In this document: piece after piece, positions 16,054-21,972 of the stretch
How the letters are laid out: each line of letters starts with the position of its first letter
Numbering within the stretch: the first letter of the stretch is position 1
DNA from: an uncultured Eubacteriales bacterium
Lineage (GTDB): Bacteria > Bacillota > Clostridia > Tissierellales > Peptoniphilaceae
DNA: 35,327 nucleotides
Assembly: GCA_900540185.1 (NCBI GenBank)
Contig: UQFH01000012.1
Location: 1 to 35,327, forward strand
Reading direction: 5' to 3'
The notes under the pieces: generated by a model
Seen by the model: only the letters and a program-made list of their open reading frames with translations
Database searches by the model: none
Told to the model about the DNA's origin: nothing
Made by a program: the position numbers and the translations under genes

Positions 16054-17286
16054 ATGGATGTGATGGAGAAACTGAAGATTTTAACGGATTCGGCGAAGTA
16101 TGATGTTTCGTGTTCGTCTTCGAATTCGAGGAGAAAAAATACAAAAGACGGTATCGGCAATGCTTCCGTTGCCGGCGTTTGTCACAGCTGGAGCGAGGAC
16201 GGGAGATGTATTTCGCTTTTGAAGGTTCTTTTGTCGAACAAGTGTGTTTATGACTGCGAGTATTGCATCAACAGGCGCACCTCCGATGTGCCGCGTGCGG
16301 AGTTTACGCCGCAGGAGGTGGCGGATTTAACGATAAATTTTTACAGGCGAAATTATATAGAGGGGCTTTTTCTTTCGTCGGCGGTCACGATTAGTCCGGA
16401 TCACACGATGGAGATGCTTATTCGAACGGCGGAGATTTTGCGAAAGGATTATAAGTTTAACGGCTATATTCACATGAAGGCGATTCCGGGGGCGTCAGAC
16501 GAGCTTGTAAGACGTCTCGGGCTTTTGATTGACCGTGTGAGCGTGAATATTGAGCTTCCGACGGAGAAAGGGCTGAGTGTTTTGGCGCCGTCAAAGACTT
16601 ATCATTCGATTTATCTTCCGATGAATGATATAAAGACCGGGATTCTTGAAAATCGCGAGGACAGAAAGAAGTTTAAGAAGGCACCGGTGTTTGCACCGGC
16701 GGGTCAGACGACCCAGATGATTATCGGGGCGTTAAATGAGTCGGACAGGACGATTATGAAACGCGCGACGGGGCTCTACAAGTCGTTCGGGCTCAAACGT
16801 GTGTACTATTCGGGGTATGTGCCGGTTGTAAAGAGCAAGTTCACGGAGGGTATTACGAAGCCGCCGCTTTTGAGAGAGCATCGGCTTTATCAGGCGGATT
16901 TTTTGATGCGGTTTTACAAGTTTACCGACGATGAGATTTTGTCCGAAACGAATCCGAATTTGAGTTTGACGATTGACCCGAAGGCGAATTGGGCGATAAA
17001 TAATATTTCACTTTTTCCGCTCGAGATAAATCGTGCGAGTTATGAGGAGCTTTTGCGAGTTCCGGGTTTCGGTCCCGTTTATGCAAAGCGAATTATTAAC
17101 GCAAGGCGTTTTTCGAGACTAACTTTCGACAGTTTGGAGACCATGAAGATTTCAATAAAACGTGCGAAGTATTTTATTACAGTAAACGGCGTTTACAAGG
17201 GCGGAAAAATCAGTTCGACGGAGTATTTGAGATATCTTCTCGAGGATAAAAAGGAAGAAAAGTATGAGCAGCTCAGTTTATTTTAA
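16054..17286 (+). CDS. Radical SAM protein, putative DNA modification/repair enzyme
   Basis: A 410-residue radical S-adenosylmethionine enzyme. The 4Fe-4S motif is C64-x3-C68-x2-C71 (NKCVYDCEYCINRR), followed by the TIM-barrel core. The C-terminus has a helix-hairpin-helix (LLRVPGFGPVYAKRIINAR, about residues 330-350), which points to DNA binding. This fits the family of putative DNA modification/repair radical SAM proteins that travels with a uracil-DNA-glycosylase-linked partner. The next gene overlaps by 23 bp and belongs to that partner family, so they form a functional pair. ATG 16054 has AGGAGG 7 bp upstream; an upstream in-frame start at 15919 would cross the promoter. The reaction is unknown; it may be repair of a damaged base or spore-photoproduct-like chemistry (inference). 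Confidence 0.88.
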   Translation: MDVMEKLKILTDSAKYDVSCSSSNSRRKNTKDGIGNASVAGVCHSWSEDGRCISLLKVLLSNKCVYDCEYCINRRTSDVPRAEFTPQEVADLTINFYRRNYIEGLFLSSAVTISPDHTMEMLIRTAEILRKDYKFNGYIHMKAIPGASDELVRRLGLLIDRVSVNIELPTEKGLSVLAPSKTYHSIYLPMNDIKTGILENREDRKKFKKAPVFAPAGQTTQMIIGALNESDRTIMKRATGLYKSFGLKRVYYSGYVPVVKSKFTEGITKPPLLREHRLYQADFLMRFYKFTDDEILSETNPNLSLTIDPKANWAINNISLFPLEINRASYEELLRVPGFGPVYAKRIINARRFSRLTFDSLETMKISIKRAKYFITVNGVYKGGKISSTEYLRYLLEDKKEEKYEQLSLF

Positions 17287-18001
17287 GTATGACGGAACTT
17301 TCGAGGGGCTGATGACCGCGATTTTTGAGAGGTATGGCGAGCTCGAGCGTATTCATATTGTGTGCGAAAAAGAGCAGATGAATTTTTTGCTGACCGAAAA
17401 TTTCATAAAGACCGACGAAGAAAAAGCGGAGAGAGTTTTGAGGGGGCTAAAGAAAAATTTCGGAGCGGATTTTATAAGGCGTGTTATGTATGTTTTTTCA
17501 ACGCCTTTTGAGACCAAGGAAGATGTGATTGCGAAAACTGTGAAGGGTATGTTTCTTTACGGTAAGGGTTTTCTTTTCAGCGACAACGAGATGCCGACGG
17601 AGTTCAGAAGACTTTCAAAAAGAGTCGGAAGCGAAAATCATTCGTACAAAGGACTTCTTCGATTTCGTGAGCTTGAGGGTGGAATTTTGTTTGCGGAGTT
17701 TAAACCCGAAAATGATATTTTGATGTTTCTTGCGCCGCATTTTATAAAGCGCCTTCCGAAAGAAAAGTTTGTTATTGCGGACACTGCACGAAAAAAATGT
17801 TTATTTTATTCGGACGGACAGGCGGAACTTATGGAAATCGAGTCGCTTTCTTTGAAAGATTCGGGTGCGGAGGAATTTTTCAAAGAGGCGTGGAAAAAAT
17901 TTTATAAATCGGTTGCAATCGACGAGAGAAGAAATGAAAAGCTTATGATTTCAAATATGCCGAAGCGCTATTGGGAGTTTCTTCCGGAGAGGGAAGAGTA
18001 A
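17264..18001 (+). CDS. DUF4130 (TIGR03915-type) putative DNA metabolism protein
   Basis: A 245-residue cytosolic protein of the DUF4130 family, which accompanies the radical SAM DNA-repair protein and in other organisms is fused to a uracil-DNA glycosylase. Recognisable segments: YFKYDGTFEGLMTAIFE at the N-terminus, HSYKGLLRFRELEGGILFAEFKP in the middle, LAPHFIKRLPKEKFVIADTARK, then FFKEAWKKFYKSVAIDERRN and MPKRYWEFLPE at the end. It is a stand-alone form without the glycosylase part. It overlaps the radical SAM gene by 23 bp in another frame, indicating translational coupling. Its role is unknown; a joint repair role with the radical SAM partner is likely. Confidence 0.85.
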   Translation: MSSSVYFKYDGTFEGLMTAIFERYGELERIHIVCEKEQMNFLLTENFIKTDEEKAERVLRGLKKNFGADFIRRVMYVFSTPFETKEDVIAKTVKGMFLYGKGFLFSDNEMPTEFRRLSKRVGSENHSYKGLLRFRELEGGILFAEFKPENDILMFLAPHFIKRLPKEKFVIADTARKKCLFYSDGQAELMEIESLSLKDSGAEEFFKEAWKKFYKSVAIDERRNEKLMISNMPKRYWEFLPEREE

Positions 18002-18002
18002 T

Positions 18003-18031
18003 TTGACAGTTTTTTCAAATTTTTATATAAT
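18003..18031 (+). promoter_or_regulatory. Full-consensus sigma-A promoter
   Basis: TTGACA (18003-18008), 17 bp, TATAAT (18026-18031): a perfect consensus. Transcription should start near 18038, which makes an ATG at 18036 impossible as a start and supports ATG 18054. Confidence 0.88.
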
Positions 18032-18053
18032 GTAAATGAATAGGAGGAAAAAT

Positions 18054-18671
18054 ATGAAATTTTATAGATTATTAACTCTATTTTTGATAGTTATGGCGCC
18101 AATCACGGCGTTTGCACACGGCGGAGATGAGCCGATTATAAATGAAGAAAATAATTCCGACCATGACGATGATACTCATTCGGGACATGTGGCGGAAGAA
18201 GATTTGAAACCTGAGGAAGGACACGACCCGTTTGCAGATTTTAAAGAACATCAACTGATTCACGTTTTTGCGATTTTTAAAATTGGAGAACCGGGATACA
18301 AGATGGTTAGAGCGGGCATGGAATCCGTATATGAATCGGACACCGTTCCATATATAAAAAATGACAGGACAATGCTTCCTCTAAGAACTGTTGCGGAAGT
18401 GCTTGATATGGAAGTGACATTCGACAATTCGACAAGGACTGCTAAGTTTGTGAAACCTGAGGAATACGAAATCGACGTAAACATCGACACCGGAGATGTC
18501 AAAGTTGACGGAAAAGAAGCCGAAAATATTAAAGATTTCATTGACAACAAAGACGGAAGACTCTACATTTCCATCACAAAAATCAATGACTTTATAAAAG
18601 AAACAAGTGAAGAACCGCTCAAGATTGAGTGGCATAATGAAACGAAAGAGGTTTATGTCCATCTTTCATAA
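18054..18671 (+). CDS. Secreted copper amine oxidase N-terminal-like domain protein with His/Asp-rich segment
   Basis: A 205-residue exported protein. A signal peptide is visible (MKFYRLLTLFLIVMAPITAFAHG, likely cut after AFA). It is followed by a His- and Asp-rich stretch (about residues 18-65, e.g. SDHDDDTHSGH, EEGHDPFADFKEHQ) that could bind metal. The rest is a copper-amine-oxidase-N-like domain: a GYKMVRAGMESVYESD strand, then PYIKNDRTMLPLRTVAEVLDMEVTFD. That domain is a common wall-associated repeat in anaerobic Firmicutes and is not an oxidase by itself. AGGAGG lies 6 bp before ATG 18054. It has its own very strong promoter and terminator, so it is probably well expressed. The function is unknown; metal storage or envelope attachment is possible. 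Confidence 0.75.
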   Translation: MKFYRLLTLFLIVMAPITAFAHGGDEPIINEENNSDHDDDTHSGHVAEEDLKPEEGHDPFADFKEHQLIHVFAIFKIGEPGYKMVRAGMESVYESDTVPYIKNDRTMLPLRTVAEVLDMEVTFDNSTRTAKFVKPEEYEIDVNIDTGDVKVDGKEAENIKDFIDNKDGRLYISITKINDFIKETSEEPLKIEWHNETKEVYVHLS

Positions 18672-18692
18672 AACCGTCGATTGACGGTTTTT
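18671..18692 (+). terminator. Terminator after CuAO-N-like gene
   Basis: AAACCGTC (18671-18678), loop GATT, GACGGTTT (18683-18690), then T. Compact and strong. Confidence 0.85.
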
Positions 18693-18714
18693 ATTTTGCG
18701 AGAGGAGTGTGAAT

Positions 18715-18960
18715 ATGGAGAAACTTGTTAAAGTTTGTGAATTTATGAAGGACGACCCTTCGCACTATGACTATGCGGAATATCTGGGAGAATTAGACGG
18801 TTATAGTGTTTATATGCCTGTTTTCAACGACAGAGATGCGCACATCGGATTTCCGAGATATATTTTTATGAATGACGATGAAATAAGATGGGCGGAAAAT
18901 GAAGAAATCGAAGAAGTTATTATTACTTTTATTGACACGGAAGATGAGGATGAAGATTAA
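18715..18960 (+). CDS. Small acidic hypothetical protein
   Basis: An 81-residue strongly acidic protein that I do not recognise. It has tyrosine-rich segments (PSHYDYAEYLGELDGYSVYMP), a GFPRYIFMNDDEIRWAENEE segment and an acidic tail (DTEDEDED). There is no signal or membrane segment. ATG 18715 has AGAGGAG 7 bp upstream; the GTG at 18709 is too close to that site. It follows the terminator of the preceding gene closely with no clear promoter of its own, so read-through expression is likely. Confidence 0.7.
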   Translation: MEKLVKVCEFMKDDPSHYDYAEYLGELDGYSVYMPVFNDRDAHIGFPRYIFMNDDEIRWAENEEIEEVIITFIDTEDEDED

Positions 18961-19036
18961 TGCTTAGAGTTGATAGTTTGTATTATAATTTGCTGTTTTT
19001 GAACAGATACTTGTAAAGTTGCCGGGGGAGGTTAGT

Positions 19037-19474
19037 ATGGATTTAGAAGATGTATTAGGTGGTAAAATCGTAATTTTGGACAAAAGCGTGCTCACGGCTC
19101 CGGGCATCGATGAATTTATCGACAAAACAAGGGAGGACATGGTCGAGCTCGACCAAAAATATTATATAACTCGCGAAACTTACAAAGAACTCGAAAGTGA
19201 GGAACTTTCGGGGAGCCCCGATGCGGGAGATGCGATAAACTTGGTTGAAGACCTCTTGAATCAAAACATGATCGAGGTCATCATCCCGAAAAACAAAGAG
19301 GGCGTAGTGAAACTCACGGAAATTAGCCAGATACGCCCGGTCCTCTTTGTCTCTCTCGACAAAAAAACCGCACTAAATCTTGAAATGGTGAACCGTATGA
19401 AATCCTATACGGGGAAGCCGATTCAGGTTATGGGGATTAATAGGAGAGGAGAGTTGTTAAACTACGGAAAATAA
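19037..19474 (+). CDS. Hypothetical protein, possible PIN-like fold
   Basis: A 145-residue soluble protein. The start (GKIVILDKSVLTAPGIDEFI) places an Asp after a hydrophobic strand, followed by YITRETYKELE, an acidic region and FVSLDKKTALNLEMVNRM. This loosely resembles a PIN-domain nuclease (strand-Asp, later Glu, then Asp near the third strand). The match is by pattern only and weak. ATG 19037 has a strong GGGGGAGG site; the in-frame TTG at 19019 lies before it. It is the last gene before an 860-bp gene-free repeat region. Confidence 0.65.
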   Translation: MDLEDVLGGKIVILDKSVLTAPGIDEFIDKTREDMVELDQKYYITRETYKELESEELSGSPDAGDAINLVEDLLNQNMIEVIIPKNKEGVVKLTEISQIRPVLFVSLDKKTALNLEMVNRMKSYTGKPIQVMGINRRGELLNYGK

Positions 19475-19480
19475 TGGGGG

Positions 19481-19604
19481 ATTTGCGGGCTATTTTGCGA
19501 TAAACGATTGATTTCGTGTTTTCGTCGCTGCGACGTACTTGCCAGTACGCCTCACTCCAAAAACACTCAATCTAACCGTTTCTCATCAAAATATCCTCGC
19601 AAAT
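19481..19604. repeat. 124-bp inverted-ended repeat (family R, copy 2)
   Basis: It begins ATTTGCGGGCTATTTTGCG and ends ATATCCTCGCAAAT. Read on opposite strands, the two ends agree over about 30 bp. The interior has GTCGCTGCGAC and GTACT-TGCC-AGTAC mini-hairpins. It is homologous to the copy at 6418-6542 (GTCGCTG, TAC.CCT, ACTCC in the same order). Confidence 0.65.
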
Positions 19605-19620
19605 AACGGTGGAAATATGG

Positions 19621-19645
19621 GAACCGGTAACGCCGGTTCTTTTTG
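19621..19645 (+). terminator. Terminator-like hairpin 1 in the repeat region
   Basis: GAACCGG (19621-19627), loop TAACG, CCGGTTC (19633-19639), then TTTTT. It follows the right end of the 124-bp repeat by 16 bp. Confidence 0.6.
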
Positions 19646-19698
19646 TTCATTAATTGTATGGTGTTGCAAACACACCTGTGCAATCAAAAATTGAGTTT

Positions 19699-19730
19699 AC
19701 GGCGCATCTCATCAAAATATCCTCGCAAAT
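19699..19730. repeat. Partial family R end (copy 3)
   Basis: It includes CTCATCAAAATATCCTCGC plus AAAT, identical over 23 bp to the end of copy 2 at 19582-19604. The left part of the element is missing. Confidence 0.6.
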
Positions 19731-19746
19731 TATGGTGATTATGAAG

Positions 19747-19771
19747 GAATCGGTGGCACCGGTTCTTTTTT
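19747..19771 (+). terminator. Terminator-like hairpin 2 in the repeat region
   Basis: GAATCGGTGGCACCGGTTC followed by six T. It has the same form as the hairpins at 19621 and 20012 and again lies just after a family R end. Confidence 0.55.
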
Positions 19772-19949
19772 GTGTGTTTATAATTTACAATCTTATCAAC
19801 AACGTTGTGTTAATAAAATATCGAACCAAAAATTCCACAATCAAATATTTTTACGCTGACAGGTTTTAAATTTTTACACATTCGCATACGCCAAGTAACG
19901 CGATGGCATACGTTGTGATGAAAGGAACAACGATGTCCTGCCGCAAAAA

Positions 19950-19996
19950 ATTCTCAATCAATCTAAGCGTATCTCATCGAAAATTTATCGCAAATA
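19950..19996. repeat. Diverged family R end (copy 4)
   Basis: It contains TCTCAATCAATCTAAGCGT, then ATCTCATCG and TTATCGCAAATA, aligning with the right half of copy 2 (CTCAATCTAACCGT, TCTCATC, CGCAAAT). Confidence 0.5.
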
Positions 19997-20011
19997 TCAT
20001 TGTTTGTTAAA

Positions 20012-20037
20012 GAATCGGTATATCCGGTTCTTTTTTT
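20012..20037 (+). terminator. Terminator-like hairpin 3 in the repeat region
   Basis: GAATCGG-TATAT-CCGGTTC followed by seven T. The third hairpin of the same GAAyCGG...CCGGTTC type, after the family R end at 19996. Confidence 0.6.
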
Positions 20038-20077
20038 ATAAACTAATTTTCGCTATGTGCGCTTCCCAAAATGTAAC

Positions 20078-20106
20078 GGCGCATTGCATTGCGCCGCCCA
20101 TTTTTG
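20078..20106 (+). other. GC-rich hairpin in the repeat region
   Basis: CGGCGCA (20078-20084), loop TTGCAT, TGCGCCG (20091-20097), then CCCATTTTTG. A further terminator-like structure. Confidence 0.45.
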
Positions 20107-20312
20107 TGTTTCTGGAATATGTATTATCACCAACAACGCTGTGCAAATGAAATATAAAACCAAAAACCGTTTATAATTTCATTCATTCTTATGTGTTCCA
20201 AAAATATCTCCACCCATCTTCCATCTTGGCGGCGATACACATTTTTATCTCATCTCACGGCGAAAACACGGAATCAACCGTTTATCGCAAAATAGACCGC
20301 AAATATTCCCAC

Positions 20313-20336
20313 AAAAAAACCACCCTCACGGGGTGG
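20313..20336 (-). terminator. Terminator of the rex-ogg operon (minus strand)
   Basis: On the minus strand CCACCC, loop CGTGA, GGGTGG, then seven T (the plus-strand A-run 20313-20319). It lies directly after the glycosylase stop codon. Confidence 0.85.
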
Positions 20337-20338
20337 CT

Positions 20339-21184
20339 CTATTTATCTTTTCGTCTTATATGGTAGAAGTAGAGTTGTTGCGCAAGGCCGGCGAGTTCTC
20401 CGAATTCTTCGGCGCCTTTTGTTGCCATGCGCACGCGATTTTTTTCATTTTTGTCGAATCGTTCGTGAAAAACTTTTTCCATCCATGTGTCGAGCGGAAA
20501 AACGTCGCGCTTGTTAAAACCGAAGAGGAGTATGCAGTCCGCAACTTTCGGACCCACTCCTTTAAGTGTGAGGAGTTTTTTTCGGGCGAGCGGGGTTTCG
20601 AGTTCCGCAACTTCTCCGAGAAAGTTCGGATTTTCACTCAAAAAATTTGACGTGTGGTAGAGATAGCTGTCTCTGTAGCCGGCGCCCATTTCTTTGAAGT
20701 CTTCAATCGAAAGCGTGCTTATCGCTTTTGCGTTTGGAAATGCAAAGTATTCTCCATATTCGTCAAGGTGTTTCTCCCCGACACGTTCGGTCAAGGCTCT
20801 TGTAATTTTCTTTATTCGTTTTATGTTGTTGTTTTGGCTTATTATGAATGTGAATATGATTTCTTCGGCATCTTGGTTCAAAATTCTTATGCCATTTGAA
20901 AAAGAGAGCACATCTTCAGGAAATCCAAGTTCATAAAGTTTTTTGAAGTCCTCTTCGTAGTTGTGGGAAAGGTCGAAATAATTTTTGAATATTTCGAGGC
21001 TCTCCTCGTCGGGGACTCTAAAAAGAATTTTATTTTCACTCGGCAGTTCTTTTACAAATGCTCTCTTTCCTTTTGTGATGATTAAAAAACCATCCTCGTA
21101 TTCACTGTACATAAAAGCCTGACCGCTGTCCAGGATGTCACTCAAGTTGAAGTGTATCGGGCGGTCGACTTTATATTCGTTCAT
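20339..21184 (-). CDS. ogg: 8-oxoguanine DNA glycosylase/AP lyase (OGG1-type, HhH-GPD)
   Basis: A 281-residue base-excision repair enzyme that removes oxidised guanine and nicks the abasic site. The N-terminal OGG_N half contains DSGQAFMY and FRVPDEESLEIFKNYFDL. SQNNNIKRI (residues 116-124) matches the OGG1 SxNNNI signature. The helix-hairpin-helix is LKGVGPKVADCILLFG with catalytic Lys213, and the general-base Asp232 lies in FPLDTW. All key residues are present and the length is typical of bacterial OGG1-like enzymes. It starts 6 bp after the rex stop codon, so it is probably co-transcribed with the redox regulator; the ribosome site is weak (AAAAGAAT). Such a link makes sense for an anaerobe exposed to oxidation. 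Confidence 0.9.
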   Translation of the reverse strand: MNEYKVDRPIHFNLSDILDSGQAFMYSEYEDGFLIITKGKRAFVKELPSENKILFRVPDEESLEIFKNYFDLSHNYEEDFKKLYELGFPEDVLSFSNGIRILNQDAEEIIFTFIISQNNNIKRIKKITRALTERVGEKHLDEYGEYFAFPNAKAISTLSIEDFKEMGAGYRDSYLYHTSNFLSENPNFLGEVAELETPLARKKLLTLKGVGPKVADCILLFGFNKRDVFPLDTWMEKVFHERFDKNEKNRVRMATKGAEEFGELAGLAQQLYFYHIRRKDK

Positions 21185-21190
21185 ATTCTT

Positions 21191-21862
21191 TTATTCGTTG
21201 TCTTCCATTTCGTCTTCGCTATATTCCGAGTCGGAGTTCATATCCTTAAGGAAATATCCAAGCGTGTAAAGACTTTCGTTCAGCCACATATTTTCAACTA
21301 CAACGTTGTTCGGAACTCTCAGCTTTTTCGGTGCAAAGTTCCAAAAGCCGTGTACGCCGTTTTCAACACAGATATTTGTGTATCTTTGTGCGACGTCTTT
21401 GTGGATTGTCAAAACTGCAATATCCACTTTGTTTTGTGAAAGGAATTCTTCGAGTTCTTGAATATCGCGAACTTCAATTCCTCCTATTTCACGACCGATT
21501 TTCGATTCGTCTCTGTCAAATGCAGAGATTATGTGGAATCCTTTTTCACTGAAGTCGGTGTATCTCATAATAGCTTTTCCGAGATTGCCGGCTCCAATAA
21601 CTATCATTGTTTTTTCTTCGTTTAAACCGAGAATTTTTTCCAAATTTTCCTTTAGATTTTTTACGTTATAACCGTAACCTTGTTGGCCGAAACCTCCAAA
21701 ACTGTTCAAATCCTGTCTGATTTGACTTGGATTGAAACCTGTGAGCTTACCAAGTTCTTGACTTGAAACACGTGAAATTGTAATTTCAGAGAGTTCGCAG
21801 ATTGCTCTGTAATATTTAGGTAGTCTTCTAATTATTGCAGGGCTTCTATGTTTCTTTTCCAT
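21191..21862 (-). CDS. rex: Redox-sensing transcriptional repressor Rex
   Basis: A 223-residue repressor that senses the NADH/NAD+ ratio and controls fermentation and redox genes. The N-terminal winged helix runs over about residues 8-75 (SPAIIRRLPKYYRAICEL, SSQELGKLTGFNPSQIRQDL, SFGGFGQQGYGYNV). The NAD(H)-binding Rossmann fold begins at VIGAGNLGKA (GAGNLG at 90-95), and the helix-swap tail contains WLNESLYTLGYFLKDM. An acidic tail (SEYSEDEMEDNE) ends the protein. AAGAGGTGAT precedes the ATG, and a good minus-strand promoter lies upstream. It is followed by the ogg gene and divergent from the ABC-F operon. I did not see a clear TTGTTAA-N4-TTAACAA Rex operator in the shared region. Confidence 0.96.
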   Translation of the reverse strand: MEKKHRSPAIIRRLPKYYRAICELSEITISRVSSQELGKLTGFNPSQIRQDLNSFGGFGQQGYGYNVKNLKENLEKILGLNEEKTMIVIGAGNLGKAIMRYTDFSEKGFHIISAFDRDESKIGREIGGIEVRDIQELEEFLSQNKVDIAVLTIHKDVAQRYTNICVENGVHGFWNFAPKKLRVPNNVVVENMWLNESLYTLGYFLKDMNSDSEYSEDEMEDNE

Positions 21863-21881
21863 ATAATCACCTCTTAATTAA

Positions 21882-21910
21882 AGTTTACTACAAAACGAAC
21901 AATATGTCAA
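21882..21910 (-). promoter_or_regulatory. Promoter of rex (minus strand)
   Basis: TTGACA (plus 21905-21910), 17 bp, TAAACT (plus 21882-21887). Confidence 0.7.
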
Positions 21911-21928
21911 GTCTTTTATCAATATTGC

Positions 21929-21957
21929 TTGACGAAATCATAAAGAAAGTATAAAAT
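21929..21957 (+). promoter_or_regulatory. Promoter of ABC-F/ccdA/tlpA operon
   Basis: TTGACG (21929-21934), 17 bp, TAAAAT (21952-21957), ending 15 bp before the ATG. It runs divergent to the rex promoter. Confidence 0.6.
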
Positions 21958-21972
21958 ATAATTGGTGATAGT

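Larger units (their letters stand above)
19481..20304. mobile_element. 824-bp non-coding segment bounded by 33-bp inverted repeats (possible non-autonomous element)
   Basis: The left end 19481-19513 and the reverse complement of the right end 20272-20304 agree at 31 of 33 positions, a terminal-inverted-repeat layout. Inside there is no credible gene. It holds several partial copies of the same end sequence (19699-19730 and 19950-19996), repeated terminator-like hairpins, and an internal repeat at 19799-19832 matched at 20132-20167 (CAACAACG.TGTG...). No transposase is present. It may be a composite built by nested insertion or tandem duplication. A target-site duplication is not evident. Confidence 0.5.

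Noticed and set aside
19654..19869. 71-residue reading frame in the repeat region
   Set aside because: It has no ribosome site, crosses a terminator-like hairpin and a repeat end, and its product has no recognisable pattern.
19481..20304. CRISPR array
   Set aside because: The repeats are inverted-ended, unequal in length and spacing, and no cas genes are present.
21863..21972. Rex operator in the rex/ABC-F divergent region
   Set aside because: No TTGTTAA-N4-TTAACAA-like palindrome was found there; only AT-rich promoter sequence.
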